Shown one piece after another: positions 11,101-20,683 of a stretch of 64,000 bases of DNA. Source of the DNA: Bugulina stolonifera (lineage: Eukaryota; Bryozoa; Gymnolaemata; Cheilostomatida; Bugulidae); assembly GCA_935421135.1 (NCBI GenBank), contig OW285187.1, forward strand, positions 36,334,818 to 36,398,817, read 5' to 3'. Within the stretch, counting starts at the first letter, position 1, and each line of letters starts with the position of its first letter. The translations under genes were made by a program, and so were the position numbers. The notes below the pieces were generated by a model that worked only from the letters and a program-made list of their open reading frames with translations, had not been told where the DNA came from and did no database searches.

Positions 11101-14100
11101 ATTGTGGTTTGGTCCACTCTTCTTGGGTTTGGCCTCAGTAGGAATGGGTTCATCTACTGGGACGGGTTCTGATGTATCCGTCGGCCTTTGTGGACGACCA
11201 TTGTGGTTTGGTCCACTCTTCTTGGGTTTGGCCTCAGTAGGAATGGGTTCATCTACTGGGACGGGTTCTGATGTATCCGTCGGCCTTTGTGGACGACCAA
11301 TGTGGGGTGGTCCACCTTCTCCTTGCTGGGCTCTAGTAGGAATGGGTTCGTCTACTGGGACGGGTTCTGGTGTGTCCGTCGGCCCGTCATCCGCGTCTTG
11401 ACATTTTTGTAGGAGGGTATGTAGGGCTTTCCGTAGGAGGTCGGCGGGAAGCTCCTCTTGTGGTTTTGGAGGGCTGGCCTTGTCATCCTTGTTGCTCCGG
11501 AAGGCCATTCCGGCTTCCAGTGCTTCCTCCATATCGTCGGGCTGTAACCATGTATAGTACCAGCGTAGGCCGTGGTCGTGGACTGTGAGGCAGAACTTCT
11601 CTACAGCCCATTCGTCCAAAATTGCAGGGGGTGCTCCTTCAAAGGCTGTTGCCATCAGTCTACGGATGAGAGCTGCATAGTCTCTGAGTGACGTGTGGGC
11701 TGGCTGTTCCAGTATGGACAGCTTCCATCGGGCTTCTTTGGCAGATAGTCCATATTGCTCCCTCAGTCGGGAAAATATCTCTTCGACTGATCGGGGTCGG
11801 CCGCATTCTTGTGCGGGCCCGTGTAGGGCGGCTCTAAGCCGTATGAGGCGTGCTCTGTCATTCCAGTTGCAACGCTCTGCCATAGCGGTGAAGTCTTCTA
11901 TGAAGAGTTCGACGTCCTCTTGTCCGTTGTAGCTGAGTGTTTTGAGGTCCTGCTCGGCTTGGTACATCACCTGCTGAAGCAGGTTCCTTATTTGGTCCAT
12001 GTCGGTAGGGTGTCGGGTAGTGAGTAAAACTGCTTTGGTTTGTCAGGCCGGGTCGGCCTGATGGTCGTACTGAGTACCGTCAATCTATTCTGGATCCGAG
12101 GTCGGTCTTTGATTGAAGATCCGGCGTAGGTCGGGCTACATCCAGCGGAACCACGAGAATTATGGGTGCACTTTAGCGTTTGTCACCTTCTCGTATCCAA
12201 GGTTCCCGGGTCCGAGTCCTAAATCGCCGTAGAAGTATTGAAGAATGAGGTCGGTCGGTCACCCGAGGCCGAGGTCACCTTCCTTCTCTTCGTATCGTAA
12301 GAGTACGACCTTAGAATCCCACCGCTGCCACCAATGTAATGGTTTCTGTGATTTGGTGCGGTCGTCCTTGGACGACTATCGACCCAGAAATGAAGTGCCT
12401 ATGAGTGGTAATAGGACTTCGCATTACATGAAAGATCGAGCGGTCTCAGTAGCCCAAATACTACCAAAGACGACCCATCTGATCTCAAGTCCGACCTTCA
12501 GACTATACAGTGAAAGAGAGTAATTCAACCTAGTAGGCGGTTCGCAAAGCGAATGACCTAGTAAAAGGAAGAGAAAGTCCCTGTATCAAGTATAGATGTG
12601 TCTTTATTGAAAGCCAAGTGTAGACTGAGACAATGAACAGTAAAACAGTGCCCTTTATATAGTATAAGGACTTCCGGCCGACGTGACGTCGGGAAAAGAC
12701 GACGTGTGGTCGTCCGGAAGTTGCGCAACAAGATGGCCGCCGGAAGCCCGACGGCCGACCCAAAATAGGTCGGGTTCTACAAAAGTTGCTTATAATTCAT
12801 GTACAAAATGAATATCAATGGATTCTGAGAGGTCGGGCCTCTGTACATGGGTATAAAAGGCATTAAAAGACTTAGATATAATCATACAATCATATATAAC
12901 AATATAAGAGTAAAGTACAAGCAGATATATACATGTATGCACGCAATAATGAGTGTCAGATGCAAGATACGACTGGGCGTACCATCACAATATAACATGT
13001 ACATGTATAACCTAAAATATAATATCATGTAATCACCAATGTCAATGTACTAAGCTGTTATGTCGTAGGTCTAAGGGAAAGAGAGGATAACTGCTGTATA
13101 CAGGTTAGCACATGGTATTTAGCATAGGTGAAGGGACGGCTGATTGGCTGATATTGTATAGCAAGGGTTGCATGGTATTTCTCCCGCCACCTTCACATAG
13201 CATATTACAAACATTATGTACTATTATATATAAATGTACATGTATTATATAGGGTATTACATGTATATAGAGCAGTGATGCCCAAATAGCGGCCCGCGGC
13301 CCAAATTTGGCCCACCAGCAAATTTAATGTGGCCCACCTTGCATGGTCTATAAAATGGTGTTTTTGCCTATTTTGACTTGCAAAAAAATTTAGGCTGGTG
13401 TAGAAAGCTTTAGGTAGGGCATTTCTCTCTAGAGATGACTTGCATTACAGTAGTGCTTCTAAATTATTGTTATAATTGGACTTTTCTTGAAATGTGAACC
13501 AGAGCTCCTGGAATTCCCCTAGATTTGAAGGACCTTCCCCTAATCATACCATAGCATTGGCTAATCATGACCAACTTTTCACCAGTGAAAGTGGTGCCAG
13601 ACTGTACATCGCTTGCATTTGAAAATTTGTCACTAAGGAGAATGACCAGATCCTGGCTGACGATATATGCCTCCACATACCCGCATGAGTCGGTATTTTC
13701 TAATATGAATCACATAAAAAACAAAACTTAGTCAGCAGCACCGCCACCAACTACAAGGCTACAGACTACGAGGTCATCATAGTTGAGAAATTCATGCTTC
13801 ATTGGTCACATTGGAACGTAGCACATACTTAGACTGAATTTTTCAAAGTACATGTACTTCTTTGTATACATACATACATGTAATTAATAAATACATGTAT
13901 AGTCTACATGACTTGTATATTCCAAATTAATTATTGCTCCGTGTGTAAAGTAAATTTAGTGAAATATAACAATACTATTTAATGATGTATTTTAAGCAAG
14001 GAATTTATTTTATTTTTTAGCAGTCAGTGACTTGTTTCAAATCCATGAAAATACCAGTCCTTGACTGGGGTTTGAACCCGGGACCTCTATGGCACCTAAT

Positions 14101-15541
14101 CTAATCGCCTAGCACAGTGAGCAGAACATGCTAGGCTACCACTACACCAGCTCAGCAACCTTATAAAAGAAAACTTCACCAGTGAGCAGCAAACATGCTC
14201 TGAGTGAACTGCACAAAAATTGCCAAACCCCTTAACATCTTATAAAGCGCAAGGTGGCCATAATAAGAGGGGTGCCTGGTGTGTAGTTCGCTCAGAGCAT
14301 GTTTGCTGCTCACTGGTGAAGCTTTATAAGGTTGCTGAGCTGGTGTAGTGGTAGCCTAGCATGTTCTGTTCACTGTGCTAGGCGATTAAATTAGGTGGTG
14401 TAGAGGTCTCGGGTTCAAACCCCAGTCAGGGACTGGTATTTTCATGGATTTGAAACAAGTCCCTGGCTGCTCAAAATGAAATAAATTCCTTGCTTAAAAT
14501 ACATTGTACATCATTATACAAAAAATGGCCAAACCCCCTAACAACAATACTATTATATTACATGTACATGTTTATTCTAATACTCATATACAACTCCACT
14601 TCATATCAGCGTAAATTTTGTGGCCCACCAAAATTCTGAAACATTCAATATTGGCCCACGGTGAGAAACATTTGGGCACCCCTGATATAGAGTATTACAT
14701 GTATTTAGGGTATAATTGTACATGGTACTAACCAATGGAACAGCTCCGGTTGTCTGTCTATTTGTCTGTTCACAGTATGTTCTACTTTCTTGTAATGTCT
14801 TTGCTATACAATAATATACATATACATGTGTACGTATGTAAGGTCTTTGCTATACAGTAATATACATATGCATGTATACGTATGTAATATCTTTGCTATA
14901 CAGTAATATACATGTACATGTGTACGTATGTAAGGTCTTTGCTATACAGTAATATACATATACATGTGTACATATGTAATGTCTTTGCTATACAGTAATA
15001 TACATATACATGTGTACATATGTAATGTCTTTGCTATACAGTAATATACATGTACATGTGTACGTATGTAATATCTTTGCTATACAGTAATACACATGTA
15101 CATGTGTACATATGTAATGTCTTTGCTATACAGTAATATACATATACATGTATACGTATGTAATGTCTTTGCTATACAGTAATATACATATACATGTGTA
15201 CATATGTAACGTCTTTGCTACACAGTAATATATAATGCACATAATATGTATTGTCTTTGCTACATAGTAACACATACAGTGTAATATACATATACATACC
15301 CATAGACTGTGAGAATGGAGTTACTGCTCCTTGAGCTCCACCTAACATGTCTACCAGCTGTGATCTGTACATATCCTGTGTATGTGATTATATACAAGCA
15401 ATACAAACACATGTACATTAGTACCAACACTACTACTACATGTACATTAGTACCAACACTACTACTACATGTACTTACTTCTACTGCTACTACTACTGCT
15501 ACTGCTACTACTACTACTACTATTACTACTACTACTACTAT

Positions 15542-15618
<77 letters not shown>

Positions 15619-18600
15619 TTACTACTATTACTACTACTGCTACTACTGCTACTACTACTACTACTATTACTACTACTACTACGACTACTAATACTACCAA
15701 CACTGCTATTACGGCTATTACATACCTTAGGTGTGGGTTCTAAAAGACAGTTTAGCCTAAGGACCAGAGTAGTAACAGATGTAGGGGGTTTGTAAAGGGA
15801 CTCCTCACCAATCCTACCACCCATTGGCTCATTTTCCACAGAACCATCAGCTAGTAGCTAATAATGAGAATATACTTACGTGTGTCACGTAATGTCAGCA
15901 CATGGGTAGGTGGTATAAATATAATGGTAGAGTTATATAAGAGACGTGTACCTGTGATAGAGATATAATGCTGTTGTCTTCACATAGTATAAGTGCATCA
16001 CTAGTAGCTGCAGAGTGAGATATCCACTTCTTGTTTAAACTATGGTCTGTATTCACAGTGTGCACACGGTTACTATTCAGTGTCATATACCTACATATAC
16101 AGCAGAGGAATATACAGCTCAGTATAACGTGTACCTAGTGACATCACCACACGCACCTAGTGACATCACCACATGCATTTAGTGACATCACCACACGCAC
16201 CTACTACCTAGTGACATCACCACACGCACCTAGTGACATCATCATACGCACCTAGTGACATCACCACAGGTACCTAGTGACATCACCACATGCATTTAGT
16301 GACATCACCAAACGCACCTAGTGACATCATGATACATATACTTAGTGTATTTTACCCTCTACTCACTCACCTTAGCTGTGAGTTTACAAACACCAGTCTA
16401 TCAGCCAATAGCAGGACAGCAGTATCAGGGGAAAGTAACTCCCTCTCTACTGTCATATTCAGCCTATTGAACCCCACATGTCCAGCCACAACTCCATCCA
16501 ACATCTTCCACACTTCACCGGCTGAGCTTAGCATCACGAGACTATGTCCATCTGTCACAACGACCTTCACTTTCACCTCACTATTCTGTCACACAATAGC
16601 ATACATGTGTAGAAAAAGTAGACAACTACTACCGCACGCACTGTGCAGCATACTGTGCCACTCTGTACACACTGTATACACATGTACATATACAGTGTAC
16701 ACACATACGTGTACATATACAGTATACACACATACATGTATATATACAGTATACACATACGTGTACATATACAGTATACACACATACATGTATATATACA
16801 GTATACACACACACATGTATATATACAGTATACACACATACATGTATATATACAGTATACACACATACATGTATATATACAGTATACACACATACATGTA
16901 TATATACAGTATACACACATACAGTCCTGTACATACATTATAGTAGCATACAAAGACTACACCCATTAGGACAGGGGTACTATATTATCTCGTATATTAT
17001 GTAACACAGATTACTCAAAATAACTTGGACTACCTGAAGAGATTGTTGTGCATCCATTATAGCTATTGTGATGGATGCGAACTGAACAGGTGATAGCAGG
17101 TGCTCTATACAAGCTATGACACCATGCAGCAGCGCACATACGACAACCTTGACAGGTGTTATACACATTAGTACACCTTTCATCTTCTCATGCCTACAAA
17201 AAATTGATGCTAGCATAACATACTAACTCAGTGTCAACCATTTCCAGTAAGAGAATATACGACCCGCAAGCACCATTATGTCTGAGCACATACATACAAT
17301 GCTGTGTAGATACATACACTGATAGCACTTACAGCGGGAGAGCAATAACCAAATCTGATTGGTACTCCATAAGATGGCAGGGGAGACAACCACTGATAAT
17401 CAGCTTAGGTGGAGAGAACCGTATACTGGATAGATTGTCTGATTCACCACCTGCATAGATAGGGTACCTTGTACAAGCTGTCAGTATAGTACTACATTCT
17501 ACATAAAGCATCTTGTACAACCTGTCAGTATAGTACTACATTCTACATAAAGCATCTTGTACAAGCTGTCAGTATAGTACTACATTCTACATAAAGCATC
17601 TTGTACAACCTGTCAGTGTAGTAATACATTATAGACAAAGCACCTTGTATAAATGCCAGCATTTATACAGACAACACAGCGAGTAGAAATTTACCCTTTC
17701 TGAAGTGATACTGAGTCGAGTAGAGGTCTGCACAAAGAGGGTTGACACCACTGGCACCTGGTGTAGCCTGCCAGTAGAGATGACCATTTGAACAGCAACA
17801 TCTATAGTCGAGCACATGCAATGGTTTGTCAAAAGTGAAGGAGTGAGTATCAATATGTTTCCATGTGACGCTTGCGCTGATGTACTGATAAACATATATT
17901 CTGCCCTCTCTACACATCTACAAGGAACACAGGTATATGTATCTACACACCTACATGGAACACACATGTATATGTATCTACACACCTACATGGAACACAG
18001 GTATATGTATCTACACACCTACATGGAACACAGGTACATGTATCTACACACCTACATGGAACACACATGTATATGTATCTACACACCTACATGGAACACA
18101 GGTATATGTATCTACACACCTACATGGAACACAGGTATATGTATCTACACACCTACATGGAACACAGGTACATGTGTAGATAGAATGAGGTAGACATTTA
18201 CCATTTGATGGTGAATAAAATTAGGAGAAGCAGTTTAAATGTTATGTAATAAAAAAGTAAATGAAGTACAGCGAACATTATACAGACTGTGGGTATTAAA
18301 ATGGTCTTGCGGTTTTATTTATCACCAACATGCATACCCTATCAAAATATGCATAGTTATCATATAGTAAAACTATAAGATATAATACACCCCTACCCTA
18401 CCATGGCAGTTATATACGTGTGGATATACTTGTATACATATATATTATATAGAGACTCAGAGCACTCACTATGAAGAGAACCTTGAACTTGGTGTCAAAC
18501 ACGCAGTCTATAACTTCAGCATCTACAGACAACACCTGTAGGATCTTGTCTGTCTTAGAACTTTGAGCCTGCAAGCAACAATAACTCGTATATTGGTACA

Positions 18601-18889
18601 TTGTAGACAGGCTAATTCAGGTGCCCCTCACCCTGCATGATACCGAATATTCAACTAGCTACCAAGATGAAGATAATTTGTACATCATTGCAACTACAAC
18701 TATTACAGATCCCGTGATAAATATATTAAACAATGTAGGCTACAACACATTATAATAAGTATAGTATTATACCTTATCTAGTGCATCATGTATTCTAGAG
18801 CATTCCACACTGAGTCTGTCTTTACTAACAGTGAATATAGAATAATTAAATGTCCATAAAGAGGGGAGTTCAGTGTACATCATCGACAT
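5111..18889 (-). CDS. 15-exon gene, beta-propeller-like protein, possibly FAAP100-like
   Basis: Exons in transcript order: 18889-18773, 18568-18470, 17905-17695, 17450-17333, 17193-17034, 16585-16371, 16090-15952, 15857-15726, 15357-15300, 14784-14733, 8058-7913, 6184-6072, 5947-5879, 5788-5676, 5258-5111. All introns are GT-AG, every phase matches, and the total of 1890 bp gives 629 aa with no internal stop. The first exon starts MSMMYTELPS and the last ends VTQYLNSI. The first ~400 residues are short hydrophobic beta-strand blocks (KVLFI, GRIYVYQY, PPKLIISGCLP, VKVVVCALLHG, TAVLLLADRLVFV), suggesting a propeller; the C-terminal third is helical. Order and pattern recall the Fanconi core protein FAAP100 (for example LVDMLGGAQGAVTPFSQ against its post-propeller helix), but identity is low and the name is tentative. 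The weakest exon is 14733-14784. The first two exons are least certain at their 5' end. Confidence 0.7.
5295..5715 (-). repeat. Minisatellite repeating an exon end plus splice donor, ~7 copies
   Basis: The unit (~55-60 bp) on the minus strand contains the last ~40 bp of the exon 5676-5788 (encoding SYLLSYYHLSIL), then CTCAG|GTATATAT, then a TA run. Counting the real junction at 5676, the segment TATCACCTCTCTATACT occurs about seven times, each followed by CAG|GTATAT or GAG|GTATAT. The array fills most of the 417-bp intron 5259-5675. Confidence 0.88.
6231..7935 (-). repeat. 43-bp minisatellite repeating an exon end plus splice donor, ~39 copies
   Basis: On the minus strand each unit reads CCTCAATACTAC, (A/G)CAGTATAAC, then (C/T)GGTATATACTC or TAGTATATACTC. 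The first copy is the real end of exon 7913-8058 (…AATACTACATGCAGTATAAC) with donor GTATATAC, so every unit re-creates the exon-intron junction. It fills nearly all of the 1728-bp intron 6185-7912. Units differ by a few point changes. Confidence 0.92.
8095..8757 (-). repeat. 3' LTR
   Basis: 663 bp. On the minus strand it has a TATA box (TATATAAAG, about 8413-8421) and an AATAAA signal (8363-8368), giving a U3-R-U5 order. It differs from the 5' LTR by the extra octamer GGTCCAAT near 8555. Confidence 0.93.
8758..8769 (-). other. Polypurine tract of the LTR element
   Basis: GTGAGGGGGCTA on the minus strand directly precedes the TGTGATGG start of the 3' LTR, as expected for the plus-strand primer. 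Confidence 0.75.
8836..12000 (-). CDS. Gag-like polyprotein with C2H2-type zinc fingers (non-autonomous retroelement)
   Basis: An intact 1054-aa ORF starting at an ATG about 310 bp inside the primer site. Residues ~1-180 look like a Ty3/Gypsy-type Gag capsid domain (blocks ELFIEDFTAMAERCNWND and RLRAALHGPAQE, plus SLRDYAALIRRLM). Residues ~205-330 are about four Pro-rich repeats with core PTDTSEPVPVDEPIPTEAKP. A long disordered Pro/Ser/Thr region follows. Around residues 730-785 are two Cys/His clusters: CAKC-x11-HIWQH, then CRC with HH and a distal C. These are not the CCHC knuckle usual in Gag. The C-terminus (~990-1054) is a charged helix. No DTG/DSG protease, YxDD or DDE motif is visible. 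The likely role is particle assembly and RNA binding. Base composition is more GC-rich than the surroundings. Confidence 0.88.
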   Translation of the reverse strand: MDQIRNLLQQVMYQAEQDLKTLSYNGQEDVELFIEDFTAMAERCNWNDRARLIRLRAALHGPAQECGRPRSVEEIFSRLREQYGLSAKEARWKLSILEQPAHTSLRDYAALIRRLMATAFEGAPPAILDEWAVEKFCLTVHDHGLRWYYTWLQPDDMEEALEAGMAFRSNKDDKASPPKPQEELPADLLRKALHTLLQKCQDADDGPTDTPEPVPVDEPIPTRAQQGEGGPPHIGRPQRPTDTSEPVPVDEPIPTEAKPKKSGPNHNGRPQRPTDTSEPVPVDEPIPTEAKPKKSGPNHNGRPQRPTDTSEPVLVEEPIPTKPKVKSSHSKQKTPRVTSPSHSRPTVSPTPVTVDEPIPTRPTAGKKRLHSKPDTSKVTTDHPPRLKGRFTCPAPSDQTSQGKPDLSSTQKDQQDLATSRPDTNQQLIPAQIQYAPTDDLSCVELPDTTVQVRGLRIDTEQTVLDQTGELPLNLSKNVQVSTARPDPEDAKCRVAEPQDIIPTTEIQSILPAVQVHEAKRSCTESSIAEQFQPKIQIAELSKSHKADKKQSKATIAVFPRLFDESNKENVPEALPTIEPIAHPSASINTTAHRRVVLSRPALHRSTCIPTCGNFCTPRVTGEANSSTRILSHSRADETATPSSMDHSNQPVFTAEDASPLRKTLTPDGTPPPTPPPVTSTLKLATIKLHKLTDKLPIESSQHSGATKPWISTFTQQARDDLARRSQPNLKCAKCGFSGTLKRLNIHIWQHFARFYCRCGRSSVSRDALGHHFSRRSSICGKRLLLTDGPSYGALMEWWGVKDPPPFLPCRPTMDGQSGTNKPVYLPSSSSTRKRPPKRRHSPSPEQTPDSAPSDATSSSSSSPTTPAGPSPWRPPASTSAVSVGPPGRRGRLPSWKTRPAPRKSMPAPQSGPLYEGSPPKVSCAASCTASPALLIEPLQSRPTLEVSPHRSPYTPARDLLRATPDSPAVQSPPPASPVLTQPNATRPASPDPSFMQQLAELKPRIHYLASRQQVGDTLRQHLEPLYAREIALRELANQHLSHPDNSSLYKQTWI
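12314..12333 (-). other. tRNA-Leu primer-binding site
   Basis: The plus strand reads GAATCCCACCGCTGCCACCA, which equals the 3' end of animal tRNA-Leu(AAG/UAG class) including CCA, so the element RNA is complementary to it. It is separated from the 5' LTR (ends 12335) by one base. Confidence 0.88.
12335..12989 (-). repeat. 5' LTR
   Basis: 655 bp. It carries a TATA box (about 12653-12661) and AATAAA (12603-12608) on the minus strand and should drive transcription of the gag ORF. Confidence 0.93.
13273..14684. mobile_element. hAT-type non-autonomous DNA transposon
   Basis: Terminal inverted repeats CAGTGATGCCCAAAT and (reverse complement) CAGGGGTGCCCAAAT, with a perfect 8-bp duplication ATATAGAG at 13265-13272 and 14685-14692, are diagnostic of the hAT superfamily. 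The 1412-bp interior has no transposase. It carries the tRNA-like inverted pair at 13989-14500. It lies in the same host intron as the LTR element. Confidence 0.9.
13989..14500. repeat. Inverted pair of tRNA-like SINE sequences
   Basis: Arms of about 220 bp (13989-14214 and 14280-14500) are reverse complements around a ~65-bp loop. Each holds a Pol III-like A-box region (GCTGGTGTAGTGGTAGCC) and B box (GGGTTCAAACCCC, 14411-14423 on the right arm). A to B spacing is longer than in a true tRNA and no cloverleaf forms, so this is a tRNA-derived repeat, not a tRNA gene. It is nested inside the hAT element. Confidence 0.8.
14800..15295 (-). repeat. ~46-bp intronic minisatellite, ~11 copies
   Basis: The unit contains GTCTTTGCTATACAGTAATA and TACATGTGTACGTATGTAA. 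On the minus strand it begins within a few bases of the donor GTATGTATATG of exon 15300-15357 and fills the 515-bp intron. The repeat starts in the intron, not the exon. Confidence 0.88.
15478..15712. repeat. (TAC)n trinucleotide array
   Basis: About 230 bp of CTA/TAC triplets with scattered TGC and TTA variants fills intron 15358-15725. On the minus strand it is (GTA)n beginning next to the donor GTATGTAATAG. Long homopolymeric frames (Leu, Tyr, Thr, Ser, Val) across it are artefacts. Confidence 0.95.
16130..16330. repeat. Minisatellite with GTGACATCACCAC core
   Basis: About nine copies of a ~22-bp unit (CACCTAGTGACATCACCACA with variants) lie in intron 16091-16370. Confidence 0.85.
16675..16930. 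repeat. ~27-bp minisatellite, ~9 copies
   Basis: The unit contains ATACATGTATATATACAGTA followed by TACACAC, in intron 16586-17033. The unit length keeps frames open on both strands, but it is non-coding. Confidence 0.9.
17465..17645. repeat. 44-bp minisatellite, ~4 copies
   Basis: The unit contains CTTGTACAAGCTGTCAGTAT and ACTACATTCTACATAAAGC, filling most of intron 17451-17694. Confidence 0.88.
17915..18180 (-). repeat. Minisatellite repeating a 3' splice-site region, ~7 copies
   Basis: The unit is 33-36 bp. On the minus strand it reads CCTGTGTTCCATGTAGGTGT then GTAGATACATA. The sequence just before exon 17695-17905 (TTCCTTGTAGATGTGTAGAGAG) is a diverged copy of the same block, so AG-ending acceptor-like sites are repeated. 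Confidence 0.82.
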
Positions 18890-20683
18890 CTGCTGTTGAA
18901 TTAACTATTAATTCACCACCTGCTGAGAATGGAAGCATGTTTTATAGGCATGGGAGTATTAACATTTTCACTGTATAATAAAAAGAATGATAGCATATCT
19001 GCTGGAGGTAAGTGTCGAACAAAGTCAACACTTTCAGTAGTAACGAAACTAGTGTGATTTGGAGTTATCCTCTCAGCGTATATAATACTTATTCTACACG
19101 TGCACATTTAGGTGCCGGACCCCACAAATAGGCTAGCTGGGAACACCACCTTCCACTCGTTCTGCTAATACTGGTGCCTACCCTCTGGTATCTGACCCAT
19201 GAATGTACATTTGCTAGGTTATGCGCGTGGGGATGTTTTCCCCCAGCGTTCAGCATTTAGACCGTGCTTGTATTATAATCAGCATCTTCTTGTTTGGTAT
19301 TGCACTTGAGTTGGTACTACTTTCTCTGGGACAAGTTGTACAGCTACGCCCTCATTACCTAGCCGGACACAACGATACCTTAAGGTTTACAAATCTAACT
19401 ACTAGCTACACCATTTCACTTCCATGATACATTATTATTCTCATCTGATCTTTATCTAGTATTATATTGCTAACAGATTTGAATTGCTCATTGTCAAACT
19501 ACCAAACTATGAAGTTTACCAATGTTTCACTTCACGTGTTGTGGTGTATGGAAGTACAAGTTCAATTTGATCTCAACTCATTTGAATTTTCATTTGGAGC
19601 TACATGATTTTAATATTTTTATTTTAGATAATTATAATACAGATGCTGAACCAAGTCTCTGCCCTGGCTGCTCACAAATAAATTTCCTTCTAAGAAGAAT
19701 GTACAATATCACTATGACTATGACTATCGAATATGAATATTTATATTTATTAAAACAGCGAAGACCAATAACTGAATAAGTGGAATCACTATATGCATGC
19801 AGCCATGCACTGTTCTATGGTATTTAATTCAAAGACAGGATAAAAAATTAATCAGTGTACAACTTCTCAGGTAAAACAATAATATTATATTGTCAGAAAT
19901 GAATTAAATATCAAAATATATCAAATATATATGGGCTCAGAAAATACATAGAGTTGGGAAAGGAACCGAAACAAGAAACGGAAGTGGGTTAAAGATACTT
20001 GCAGTTTCACTTCGCTCGTTTGTTTTCGAAGATGACCATGCCTACAGCAGTAAAGAGGAAACAAATCTCCTTGCTAATTACAATATTGTATACTACTGGT
20101 TTCAGCTAATGCCCACAATCCCAATATGCAATAGTGATTAATTGCATTATGTAACTAAACTTTATATGTTTCTATACAGCATAGAACAACACACGTTTTA
20201 TTTTGAGTTCATCTTACTTTGTGTATCTTTTGAGTTGCTTACACCACAGGTGACACCCACCCACAACAAATTAAGAGTAAATTCAACAACCCCAAGGTGC
20301 ACTTAGGCGCTCTACTGTATTATATAACAAGACTGTGCTGAGAAGAAAACATGGAATAGATTGATCATATTTCATATATTGATACAAACGTATAAGTTAA
20401 ATTTACATGCAATTTAGTTGTTGAGAAAATATATTATGATAACAAAATAACAATATGAGTGAAAAGTAAACCAGCTATCTGGCTGATGAACCCTGATAAG
20501 TAAGAACATGGCATGATGTAGAATGTGGCAGATGAAGGTAGTTTATATTACATAATTATAGGGTGTGCGCTTTAAGTTCATGTGTGGGCATAGAAATAGA
20601 CTGTCACCATTAGTAATAATAACAATATAAATAGTCAATGAGTACGCATGTACTCTAAGAGTGACTGCCATGTGGTTCCTGAG
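18890..20683. other. Intergenic region between two minus-strand genes
   Basis: This 1.8 kb should contain the promoter of the 15-exon gene and the 3' UTR of the transporter. Short open frames at 19221-19427 and 19522-19779 lack splice support or recognisable similarity. I see no transposon ends or RNA gene. Confidence 0.6.

Larger units (their letters stand above)
8095..12989 (-). mobile_element. Complete LTR retrotransposon with gag-like ORF and no pol
   Basis: Two LTRs (8095-8757 and 12335-12989) are essentially identical except for an 8-bp deletion in the second, so insertion is recent. The termini are TGTGATGG…CCATTACA on the minus strand. A 4-bp duplication ATAT flanks it (8091-8094 and 12990-12993). 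A 20-nt primer-binding site lies next to the 5' LTR and a purine tract next to the 3' LTR. The 3.58-kb interior holds one long ORF (8836-12000) and no protease, reverse transcriptase, RNase H or integrase, so it must depend on enzymes from another element. It sits in sense orientation in an intron of the 5111-18889 gene, with its 3' end 36 bp from that gene's splice acceptor. Confidence 0.95.

Noticed and set aside
14331..14430. A functional tRNA gene
   Set aside because: A- and B-box-like motifs exist, but spacing is too long, no cloverleaf forms, and the sequence is duplicated inside a transposon.
15260..15839. Poly-Leu, poly-Tyr, poly-Thr, poly-Ser and poly-Val frames
   Set aside because: All are translations of the (TAC)n array in an intron; every frame of a trinucleotide repeat is open.
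16290..16969. Several Tyr/Thr/His-rich frames on both strands
   Set aside because: They combine the antisense of exon 16371-16585 with the adjacent intronic minisatellite.
19221..19779. Two short plus-strand frames (68 and 85 codons) as small genes
   Set aside because: There is no signal, domain, splice context or similarity that I can see; the length is expected by chance.
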